A stretch of DNA of 7,780 nt from an uncultured bacterium (GTDB taxonomy: Bacteria > Patescibacteria > JAEDAM01 > Absconditabacterales > Absconditicoccaceae), in assembly GCA_937950065.1 (NCBI GenBank), contig CALFEN010000254.1, positions 1-7,780 on the forward strand, written 5' to 3'. The notes under the pieces were generated by a model. The model did not search any database, had not been told where the DNA came from, and saw only the letters and a program-made list of their open reading frames with translations. This document shows positions 1-6,616 of this stretch, piece after piece. Made by a program: the position numbers and the translations under genes. Every line of letters starts with the position of its first letter. Within the stretch, counting starts at the first letter, position 1.

Positions 1-1034
1 CTGCATAACGAAAAACCAAATAATTTTGGATTTATAATATAATCTGTAATTTTTATTATCTTCTCTTTGAACTTATGAGTTTCAGGGATTCACTTAATAT
101 ATGAAAAAATATGTTTTCTAAATTCTATAGAACTTTTTAGAGAATTTTTTATCTCATTATCCAAAGTATCGTAGCTTCTAATTATCTCGTGCAAATCTTC
201 AAGTCCTGGCATATTTAAAATATTATTCTCAAAACTTTGTGTTTTAAACCAAATTTCAAATGCTATCATCATATCCAGATGCTGGATTATTGTTTCTCAT
301 TTTTCATATAAATCCGGGGTATGAGATGTAAAAATCCATGGATTACCAATACTTGCCTGCCCTATCATTATACCGTCCAGATTCCCAAGTCTGGCAGCTA
401 TATCATCGTAAGTTTTGATTCATCAGTTGCCAAAAATCTGACAATCAGTGATTATACTAGACTTTAAATCATAAATAAACTGCCAGTCCACGTCACCGCT
501 ATGTCATTGTTTAAATGTTCTCCCATGCAGGGAAATAAAATCACAATATTTGCTTGCCTGCAGTACAAAGTCAAACTGCTCTGCCCTATCACTTGTATTT
601 AATCAGGTTCTAGTCTTGATACTAAATTTAGTATTGACTACCTGCCTAAGTTTTTTGATGATTTCCAGTGTAGAGACTTTGTCCTTGAGCATACCACTGC
701 CGCTGCCGTGAGCTACGACCTTGGGAGAAGGACATCCAATATTTAGTTCTATCCCAAAAGGATTATATTTTTTTTGTAAATCAATAGCCGTATCTATCAG
801 ATATTTTTCTTTATTTCCAAAAATCTGAAAAATTAATTTCTTTTCATTCTCTGTATCCAAAATATGTTTTACTACAGCTTTAGGATTATGTATATATCAG
901 TCTGCAGACATAAACTCTGTAAAAAGATATAATTCATTTTGAGTATTGTCATTGTATCTGTCAAAAATTTGTGCAGTGATAAGCCTAAAAGCTGCGTCAG
1001 TAATCCCGTCCATAGGAGCTAAACAAAATTTCAT
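1..1034 (-). CDS. dus: tRNA-dihydrouridine synthase (Dus family), 3' end cut by window edge
   Basis: FMN-dependent enzyme that reduces uridine to dihydrouridine in the tRNA D-loop, acting in the cytoplasm. The start ATG (1032-1034) gives MKFCLAPMDGITD, the typical N-terminal FMN-binding strand of the TIM barrel. The catalytic loop ELNIGCPSPKVV has its cysteine at about residue 101. KTRTG follows near residue 143, HGRTFKQGHSGDVDW begins at residue 170 (family HGRTxxQxYxGxADW), then come GNGGI and IGQASIGNPWIF. Several glycines in these motifs are encoded by UGA (KTRTG, both Gly of GNGGI), so a standard-code reading breaks the gene at 603-605 and 90-92; this is recoding, not decay. 344 codons are visible with no TAA or TAG, about the usual Dus length, so the stop should lie just beyond position 1. 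Family assignment is firm. I cannot tell which Dus subgroup (A, B or C) or which target uridine is involved. Confidence 0.95.
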
Positions 1035-1086
1035 TAATTTCTTATAAAATAATAACTATAAAAAAATATATAATTTTAATTAAATA

Positions 1087-1114
1087 TTTATATGAAATAT
1101 TGATAAAAATTCAA
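1087..1114 (-). promoter_or_regulatory. Putative sigma70-type promoter for dus
   Basis: On the minus strand, TTGAAT (1114-1109) is separated by 16 bases from TATAAA (1092-1087). The resulting leader to the dus ATG would be about 45-50 bases and is AT-rich. In such AT-rich DNA a match of this quality can arise by chance, so this rests mainly on position in the 143-base gap between two same-strand genes. Confidence 0.35.
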
Positions 1115-1177
1115 TAAAAAAATAACTATAATCCTGAAATTCAAGTAAAATATAAAGCGAAAATTTTAATCGTAATG

Positions 1178-1780
1178 CTACTCATATTTTTCCATAAATT
1201 TATCTATCAGTATTTTTATCTTTTCATAAAGGTCATCTAACTTACCAGAAGATTGCACTTCCTTGAGTCAGTGCTGCCTAATAAACGGCTGAAATGATCA
1301 TTCAAAATCTTCCTGTATATAATGCATAATAGCTTCCATTTTATCCAAAGCCTTCACAAAACTGGCCTCATTGCTTTTTTGAAATTCATAGTCTTCTCGG
1401 GAAGAATAAATTTCATCTGCTAAATCCTGTGGCAAAGTCTGCAGCAAGATTTTTATCTGCAAAATTTCTTTTTGATTTTTTTCTTGCGTGGTGATTTCTC
1501 AATTGTAAACCAATGAAACATCTATATCTCCTGTCATAGCCTCTGCCAGATCATGAACAAGTGCTATTTTTATGACCTTATTTACATCAAGTCATCTGTT
1601 TTTATCCTGTGCAAGTAAAAATGCCAGCATTGTAAGCCTTCGACTATGGTCTGCTACACTGTCTCATTTTTTATTTTTTACCTGGGAATATCTTATTTCT
1701 TTTTTGAGACTATTTATAGCAGCTACGAACTTGATAACTCTACTAACATCGTCGTCAGGCAGTAAAGTTGATATATCCAT
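1178..1780 (-). CDS. HD-domain phosphohydrolase, HDDC2/YfbR-like (probable 5'-deoxynucleotidase)
   Basis: A 200-aa soluble protein ending at TAG. Metal-binding HD motifs are visible: His45 (ADHS), His76-Asp77 in VHDLAEAMTGDI (74-86), and a later Asp in KALDKME at about residue 146. This layout and the HDxAExxxGDI signature are those of the HDDC2/YfbR group, metal-dependent 5'-nucleotidases acting on deoxynucleoside monophosphates; substrate here is inferred. UGA-encoded Gly39 matches the conserved glycine ahead of the SVAEHS motif. Residue 47, in the H-S-x-R stretch where homologues usually have Trp, Tyr or Phe, is encoded by CGA (1640-1642). Arginine would be odd there and tryptophan would fit. 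The gene lies on the same strand as dus, 143 bases upstream of it, and follows a terminator, so it probably has its own promoter. The leader has no Shine-Dalgarno sequence; the ATG at 1778-1780 is chosen because it gives the usual family length. Confidence 0.88.
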
Positions 1781-1811
1781 TTTAAATATTTTTTAATTAT
1801 AAATTTCCTTA

Positions 1812-1839
1812 CTTATAATAAATACAGTAAAAAAATCAA
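1812..1839 (-). promoter_or_regulatory. Putative promoter for the HD-domain gene
   Basis: Minus-strand TTGATT (1839-1834), a 16-base spacer, and TATAAG (1817-1812), about 31 bases before the ATG. It sits directly downstream of the terminator of the preceding gene, which is where a separate promoter would be expected. The hexamers are imperfect. Confidence 0.4.
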
Positions 1840-1851
1840 TATGTTTGAAAC

Positions 1852-1874
1852 AAAAAAACAGGCAGTGCCTGTTT
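1852..1874 (-). terminator. Intrinsic (rho-independent) terminator
   Basis: On the minus strand the transcript reads AAACAGGCA-C-TGCCTGTTT, a perfect 9-bp inverted repeat around a single base. In practice this would be a 7-8 bp stem with a 3-5 base loop. It runs straight into an uninterrupted T tract (the A run at 1852-1858 on the plus strand). It lies about 30 bases after the TAG of the 1905-2507 gene and is correctly oriented for it. This is the clearest terminator in the window. Confidence 0.85.
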
Positions 1875-1904
1875 AATATTTCATTACTGAAAAATCTCGT
1901 CCCT

Positions 1905-2507
1905 CTAGATTTCTCTTTCACATCTTTTCTCTGGTTCCTTTACTTTTATAGCAAAAGAAGCTATACGTGCTGCACATTTCTTATTTTCTTTCATAGATTT
2001 GGTAATTATTGCTCTAGCTAGATAAGAAGCATTTATAGCAGGTTCCAATACAGCACGAACACTCGTTGCAAAAGAATCCCAATTTACTATATCTCAATTT
2101 TCATCAGGGTTTTCAATATCTTTTAAAATCTCTTCTCCGTCATCTTTTGCAACATCGCTAGTGATTTTAGGAATTTTAATATCAACTCAATTAAAGCATA
2201 GGGAAATATTTTCTCAATCTTTGGTATAATTCATACAAACCAATCAGGTAGACAATGATAAAGTAATGTAAGGATTTGATATGTCCGGACGCTTCTTTTC
2301 AAGACCTTTTAAATATATTTTCATTACCGGCCTTTTTTTATCAAACATATGAATTTCTACAGTATTTTCTCATACGGTATAAATATATCTACTATCTACA
2401 GCTTTCAGCAAAACAAAAGTATCTTCTTTAGTTTGAGAATCAATATCTTGCACCATTACATTACCGCTAGGTAATCTACTAATTTTACGAGTTGGAAAAT
2501 TTAACAT
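1905..2507 (-). CDS. Hypothetical protein, 200 aa
   Basis: The frame opens with ATG at 2505-2507 and closes with TAG at 1905-1907. I do not recognise the family. The first ~120 residues look beta-rich (alternating hydrophobic pattern in SRYIYTVGENTVEIHMF and RPVMKIYLKGLEKKRP). The acidic middle contains DDGEEILKD and NPDENGD, and the C-terminal third is probably helical and positively charged (about 145-200, including LARAIITKSMKENKK and a final KRCEREI). No signal peptide or membrane segment is seen, so it is probably cytoplasmic. UGA codons occur at several places in the frame and TAA/TAG only at the end, which together with the downstream terminator and upstream promoter supports a real gene. 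A beta-barrel N-domain with a basic helical tail might suggest nucleic-acid binding, but this is a guess. Confidence 0.75.
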
Positions 2508-2537
2508 TTTAATTAATTTTAGTAAGATAAATAATTT

Positions 2538-2565
2538 TATATAGTCTTTTTACTTAAAAAGTCAA
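2538..2565 (-). promoter_or_regulatory. Putative promoter for the 1905-2507 gene
   Basis: Minus-strand TTGACT (2565-2560), a 16-base spacer, and TATATA (2543-2538); an overlapping TATAAA two bases further gives an 18-base spacer. The leader to the ATG at 2507 would be about 25 bases. The near-consensus -35 in the divergent intergenic region makes this reasonable. Confidence 0.5.
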
Positions 2566-2735
2566 GATTATTTATATGGTTAGATATACGAAGTCGTCAT
2601 TGATAAATCTTAACAAACAAAAACTACAATACAAAATTATTAATAGATAAATTTCTAGAAGAATTTATTCAAAAAAAATTATAATCTTTTTGACAAAGAA
2701 TATCTAATTTCCTTAAATTTTATTTTATAATTCAT

Positions 2736-2763
2736 TTGAAAAAGATTATATAATCTTTATAAT
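2736..2763 (+). promoter_or_regulatory. Putative promoter of the WecA-like gene, with palindrome in its spacer
   Basis: TTGAAA (2736-2741), a 16-base spacer, and a perfect TATAAT (2758-2763), 30 bases before the ATG at 2793. A second, weaker possibility upstream is TTGACA (2690-2695) with TTAAAT (2713-2718) at 17 bases. The spacer of the main promoter is nearly filled by an exact inverted repeat (see 2741-2758), which may be a repressor operator. Confidence 0.6.
2741..2758. repeat. Exact 18-bp palindrome AAAGATTATATAATCTTT
   Basis: The sequence equals its own reverse complement over 18 bases and lies between the -35 and -10 elements of the promoter for the 2793-3899 gene. Position and symmetry are those of a dimeric repressor operator. 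A half-site copy, ATAATCTTT, also occurs at 2681-2689 near the upstream TTGACA. AT-only palindromes are easier to get by chance in AT-rich DNA, but this one includes a symmetric G/C pair. Confidence 0.5.
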
Positions 2764-2792
2764 GTCAAAAATTTTATTATTTTTGAATAATA

Positions 2793-3899
2793 ATGATAAA
2801 ATACATATTGATATTTTTATTTGCTATACTAATAGGCTATATTTGAGTAGCATTCTTCAAAAAGATAAAACTGCTGGACAAACCTGGTCCTGATATTATC
2901 CCTACGAGAAAGCCTGTGCCGCATATCCAGTGAGTAGTGATGATTATATGATTTTTATTAAGTATCGCCATCTTTTTCCCTCAGTACTTTCTGGACAAAA
3001 ACATAAATTCATTGTTCATATGATCTATAATACTTGGTGTGGTAACCACTATAGACGCCTTCAAAAAAACAAGTATAAAATTTAGATTATTGATACAAAT
3101 AATAGTTATATGTATGGCATTTTTCCTTTCTTGAGTTGGACTCAACGAATTTGTAATGCCTTGATTTGGCGAAATAAAATTTCCTATGATAATATGACTT
3201 ATACTCACAATTGTATGGTTTGCGTGATTTATGAATGCAATAAATTGGTTTGACTGAATAAATTGACTTGCAAGCGGAGTCTCATCTATATGATTTTTGA
3301 CTATATTTTTACTCATACATTTTGTAGTATACAAATCAAACCCTGATATCACTCCGGAAAAATACCAGATATTACAACTTGTAAGTAATGTATCCTTTAT
3401 ATTATTTGCATTTTCTACAGTATACAGCTTTATAGAATTCAAACCATGGTGAGTGCTCAGAGACGTAGGTGTTATGTTTTTATGATTTTCTCTGGCATAT
3501 TTATCGCTTTTATGATGAGCCAAGATATGAACAATATTAGTAGCTCTTTCACTTGTAATATTTGACAGTATCTGGGTTTTTATAAACAGAATCTGGATTA
3601 TGAAAAAATCTCCTATGAAATGAGATTTTACACATCTCCATTACAGATTGCTAGCATTAAAATGGAACAGGACAGAAGTAAGATTTTTTATATGGATTTG
3701 GTCTTTATTTTTTATGATAGTCATGATACTTCAATGAGACAACAGATTCAATAAAATAATTATCTTTATTCTTATGTTGTTGTTATTTTTCGGACTAAAT
3801 GTATACCTCTTTTGGATAAAAAAACTACCTTTTGAATATCAAATACTGAAATGATGAAAAAAAGTAGAAAAAACAGATAATATCTGAAGATGAACATAA
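2793..3899 (+). CDS. WecA/TagO/MraY-superfamily membrane glycosyl-1-phosphate transferase, atypical active site
   Basis: A 368-aa, roughly ten-helix integral membrane protein. The family transfers a sugar-1-phosphate from a UDP-sugar to undecaprenyl phosphate, starting polymer synthesis on the inner membrane face. Visible motifs: DKPGPDIIPTRKPVPHIQG (29-47, normally DxPxxRxxHxxPxPxxGG); NAINWFDGINGLASG (148-162, normally NxxNxxDGxDGLAxG); LRDVGV (222-227, normally LGDxGS); and HLHYRLL (281-287, the HLHHRL motif of the WecA/TagO branch, not MraY). Both glycines of DGINGL are UGA codons, strong proof of the code. Odd points: LGVVTTIDAF (81-90) has Thr85-Thr86 where the family has the essential Mg-binding Asp-Asp; Asn157 replaces a conserved Asp; Arg223 and Val227 replace Gly and Ser. 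Either the enzyme is strongly divergent or it has lost ordinary catalysis. It ends at TAA with no evident strong terminator. Family sure, activity unsure. Confidence 0.9.
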
Positions 3900-4072
3900 A
3901 TTTAATAAGAAATACATCTTATACCAAAATCATGAAATTTTTTGCAGTTAATACATAATTAAAACTACTCTCCATTGAATTATAATCATATTAGAATATT
4001 TGAATTAATTTTTACTTGAAAACCCCAAAAAAAGCTATAAAATATATTAATTTTTATTCTTAAATATAAGCA

Positions 4073-4549
4073 ATGAAAGAATTTTTTAAGTGATTTAAAA
4101 TTGGAGCTGGAATATTCGTATTTTTATTTTTAGCTACATTTTTGACTTATATTACTATCAAAGCTCGGCAGTCTACTAATCCTTGATTAACAGACTCTAC
4201 TCCGTCCGCCTTGTACACCAACAGTAACGAAACATTGACCGCAGCAAAACGAAACAACATGGCAGACAGAGTACTATGACTCAATAACGTAAGAATAAAA
4301 GTGGTTACCTGAACAAGCATATCTACGTATGGAACAACCGCTCTAGCACATTGACTAGATCGAACCAAAATATTAGCAATAGATTGTTCTTATTATGCCC
4401 ATTCCATATTCCGGCATCGGTGATGGTCATCTACAGTGGATCGTGGTTTACAATTTAATAGTACATCTATACTACTAACATGTAGCGGAAACGCTGATAC
4501 TGAATGTCTCAACCAACCTATTAGATGTGTTGTATTTTATACAAACTAA
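4073..4549 (+). CDS. Membrane-anchored or secreted Thr/Ser-rich protein, tail/adhesin-like C-terminus
   Basis: 158 aa ending at TAA. A short positively charged N-terminus is followed by one hydrophobic stretch (about 10-29), which is either a membrane anchor or a signal peptide cleaved after TIKA. The exported part is rich in Thr, Ser and Asn and carries four cysteines (105, 137, 145, 152). If CGA is read as Trp, residues 53-63 give ETLTAAKWNNM, resembling the LTAxxWN motif I know from surface and tail-like proteins. The final part, ALAHGLDxTKILAI (90-103) and a last strand CVVFYTN, resembles the C-terminal beta domain of phage tail-fibre or adhesin-like proteins; this is recollection of pattern, not a proven hit. 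Base and codon use differ from neighbours: visibly more G+C, codons such as ACC, GCC and TCC, and five CGA/CGG codons (residues 32, 60, 97, 114, 116). A weak promoter may lie at 4016-4041 (TTGAAA, only 14 bases, TATAAA). It has no Shine-Dalgarno sequence. Confidence 0.8.
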
Positions 4550-4643
4550 TTTCTCGGACAACACAAACTAAACTATAATAAAACTTCTTTAGTATATATT
4601 TTTTATTTTAATAGCAATATTCATCAAAAGTTTAAAAAATTTT

Positions 4644-4672
4644 TTGACAAAACAAGACTTACTGATTATAAT
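4644..4672 (+). promoter_or_regulatory. Perfect consensus sigma70 promoter
   Basis: TTGACA (4644-4649), exactly 17 bases, then TATAAT (4667-4672): both hexamers and the spacer match the bacterial housekeeping consensus fully. Transcription would begin near 4679, leaving a leader of about 32 bases to the ATG at 4711. It is the strongest promoter in the window and implies constitutive, high expression of the following gene. Confidence 0.85.
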
Positions 4673-4710
4673 TTAGGTTAATATACAATTTTTTATTCAA
4701 AGAATTTATA

Positions 4711-5580
4711 ATGAATAAACCTAAACAAAATGTTGATTGAAATTCTCCACCCAGAAATAGTAATGGCACAGTCAAAGGCAATACCCAGCATGATCTAGGA
4801 ATAACTTTATCAGACAATCCTTGAAATAAATTTCCTAATTACGAAAAATATAAAAATTTAAAAAAAGTGATAGAGACTAGACAACTCTTAATAGAAAGTC
4901 TAAAACAACAAGATATCAATATAGATAGATTAAAGTCAATAATCTATGAGTTCTTGGTATATAAGAATAAACATTTCGAAATAAAAGACAAAACATGAGG
5001 ATTTCGTGCTAAAACATGGTACGAACAAGCACGTAATAAAATAGAAGAGTACTGCGAAAGCAACTGATTTAAAGTCTCTACAAATCCTGGCTGGTGTGGT
5101 ATAAATACAAATCCAAATAATAAAATAAATACTGATGTAGATCTCAAAATCTATACAAGCATACCAATAAATTCTTATACATTTTTACAGTATATCCCAA
5201 GACTTGCAAATTATCTAAAACTTTTATCCCAAAAATCTGGAGATAGTATAAGTATAAAATTCCCTTACAGTTTCACTGCATTTGCGTTTCACAACGATTC
5301 TTTAGTTATCCATTTCAATAGACAAGAAAACACAAACGAGATAATGTTCATAATAAAAAAATGGCTGCAGGAATTCAATATCCCAGAACAAATTAGAGAA
5401 CTCAACAGAGCCAGATTTGCAGGGGATAAATGATGAAAAAGTTTTTCCCAACTTTTAAGTACAAATATTACCAACTGGCTATTACAAAATAGATGAAAGA
5501 TTGATGATGAAACATTAGTAGAACTTGCTATACATTACACTATACAATTTGCCCAAAAGGGTCCAAGAATTATTTCTTAA
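4711..5580 (+). CDS. Hypothetical protein, 289 aa, weak HopA1-like resemblance
   Basis: Cytoplasmic-looking protein with no signal or membrane segment, closed by TAA. The first ~40 residues are Asn/Pro/Gly-rich and probably disordered. Residues ~45-120 look helical and charged. From about 139 a mixed alpha/beta domain follows: DVDLKIYTSIP, the helix TFLQYIPRLANYLKLL, SISIKFPYSF, then DSLVIHFNRQENTNEIMF, and near the end GGKSFSQLLSTNITNWLL (241-258). The order 'lysine strand, hydrophobic strand with (D)xxVxYF pattern, SFxxxxxxxIxxxL helix' recalls the HopA1-type domain found in Pseudomonas effectors and some lanthipeptide clusters, but this is a by-eye comparison and weak. No lanthipeptide precursor or synthetase is seen here. 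UGA encodes Gly at many positions, including 241 and 242. A perfect consensus promoter precedes it. The start ATG is the first after that promoter; there is no Shine-Dalgarno sequence. Confidence 0.8.
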
Positions 5581-5607
5581 AAAAACTTTATATTCCCAAA
5601 GACCATA

Positions 5608-5635
5608 TTGAAAATTAAATAAAAATGCTTATAAA
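5608..5635 (+). promoter_or_regulatory. Putative promoter for the CDF transporter
   Basis: TTGAAA (5608-5613), 16 bases, TATAAA (5630-5635). A transcript from here would start near 5642, about 20 bases ahead of the ATG at 5663. This favours that ATG over the ATG at 5625, which lies between -35 and -10 and opens a frame that soon stops at a TAG. Confidence 0.5.
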
Positions 5636-5662
5636 TATTTTTTATTTAATCCTTTGAATAAC

Positions 5663-6547
5663 ATGGAATGTAATCATCACCATCATCACCACGATTCAGC
5701 ATGAACCGCTTTTGTATGAGTTATATCAAATACTTTTTTAGTAATATTAAAATTTATAGTATGATTTATGACAGGAAGCGTAAGTATCATAAGCGAAGCT
5801 TTTCATACTTGTATGGATCTTATTTCTGCGTTTATAGGATTTTTTAGTATAAAATTTGCAAAAAAATCTCCTGACGAAAACCATAATTATGGCTACGGCA
5901 AAATAGAAGCTCTATACTGAATATTAGAGTGACTAGTAATATTCCTTGTAGTATGATTGATACTTTATGAATCTATAGAAAAAATAATAAACAGCGAACC
6001 TATAGAATCCATATGACGAGGATTTTGAGTTATGATTATCAGCTGAATAGTAAATTTTTTTGTATCACAGAGATTCTTGTCTGTTGCAAAAAAAAATAAA
6101 TCCATAGCACTAGAAGCTGATGCTCTACATATACGCAGCGACACATACAGTTCTATCGGTATAAGTATTGGACTTTTATTGATATGGATCACCTGATGGC
6201 AAATATTAGATCCAATTATTGCTATATTAGTATGAATTTTTATAGCATACAAAGCCCGAGCTATACTAAAAAAATCTTTTCTTATATTGATGGATGCCAG
6301 CCTGCCAAAACAGGATATAGATAAGATAAAACAAATAATCTTAAATGAAAAAGATATACATTGAGTGGAAAATATTTTCAGTAGAACAGTCTGATCTATA
6401 ATATTTTTGGAGTTTGACCTAATAGTAGAAGATATAAAGATATCTCAAGCAAATAATATAATATCAGAAATAATAAAAGACATAAAAAATTATTATCCAG
6501 ATATACAGACAAGGATTCAGTTGATAACAAAAAAAAATATATTGTAA
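5663..6547 (+). CDS. Cation diffusion facilitator (CDF) family metal efflux transporter
   Basis: 294-aa inner-membrane protein that would export divalent metal, probably Zn(II), in exchange for protons. About six transmembrane helices occupy residues 16-200, followed by the cytosolic ferredoxin-like domain (about 205-294). The two halves of the transport site are visible: His48-x3-Asp52 in SEAFHTCMD (helix 2) and His156-x3-Asp160 in EADALHIRSD (helix 5). HxxxD in both helices is the pattern of Zn-type CDFs; metal choice is inferred. The N-terminus carries six consecutive histidines (residues 5-10, after MECN), a natural metal-binding extension on the cytosolic side. ATG 5663 is chosen since it begins this His-rich tail and follows a promoter by a suitable distance. 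CGA codons at residues 119 and 199 may be Trp instead of Arg. Many helix glycines are UGA. No metal-sensor gene lies beside it. Confidence 0.93.
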
Positions 6548-6556
6548 GAAAACATA

Positions 6557-6584
6557 TTGTAAAAAAGATAAAAAAAATTATAAA
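6557..6584 (+). promoter_or_regulatory. Putative promoter for the DKNYY-repeat gene
   Basis: TTGTAA (6557-6562), 16 bases, TATAAA (6579-6584), about 32 bases before the ATG at 6617. It repeats the spacing and -10 seen before the CDF gene. The gap is almost pure A/T, so chance matches are possible. Confidence 0.4.
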
Positions 6585-6616
6585 TGTATTATATATTTTA
6601 TCAAAAAAGATCTACT

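Noticed and set aside
90..860. Two short separate genes or a decayed pseudogene (603-860 and 90-272, minus strand)
   Set aside because: They are in the same frame as the dus start at 1034 and are interrupted only by UGA codons at conserved glycines; it is one intact gene under code 25.
1572..1796. 74-aa plus-strand frame
   Set aside because: Antisense to the HD-domain gene, which has its metal-binding motifs in this very stretch.
2981..3523. 180-aa open frame on the minus strand
   Set aside because: It lies entirely antisense to the WecA-like gene, whose motifs are conserved, and its own product is low-complexity and unlike any family.
3905..3922. Terminator after the WecA-like gene (ATAAGA / TCTTAT)
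   Set aside because: Only a 6-bp AT-rich stem with no T tract directly after it.
4147..4368. 73-aa minus-strand frame, with small ones at 4944-5147 and 5289-5474
   Set aside because: Each is antisense to a long plus-strand frame with its own promoter or anchor; no independent support.
5663..5692. Vector-derived His-tag contamination
   Set aside because: The codons mix CAT and CAC, there are no linker or protease-site sequences, and the run continues naturally into a CDF protein with UGA glycines.
6539..6562. Direct repeat ATATTGTAA twice at the end of the CDF gene
   Set aside because: Nine AT-rich bases spaced by 15; too short to separate from local duplication or chance.
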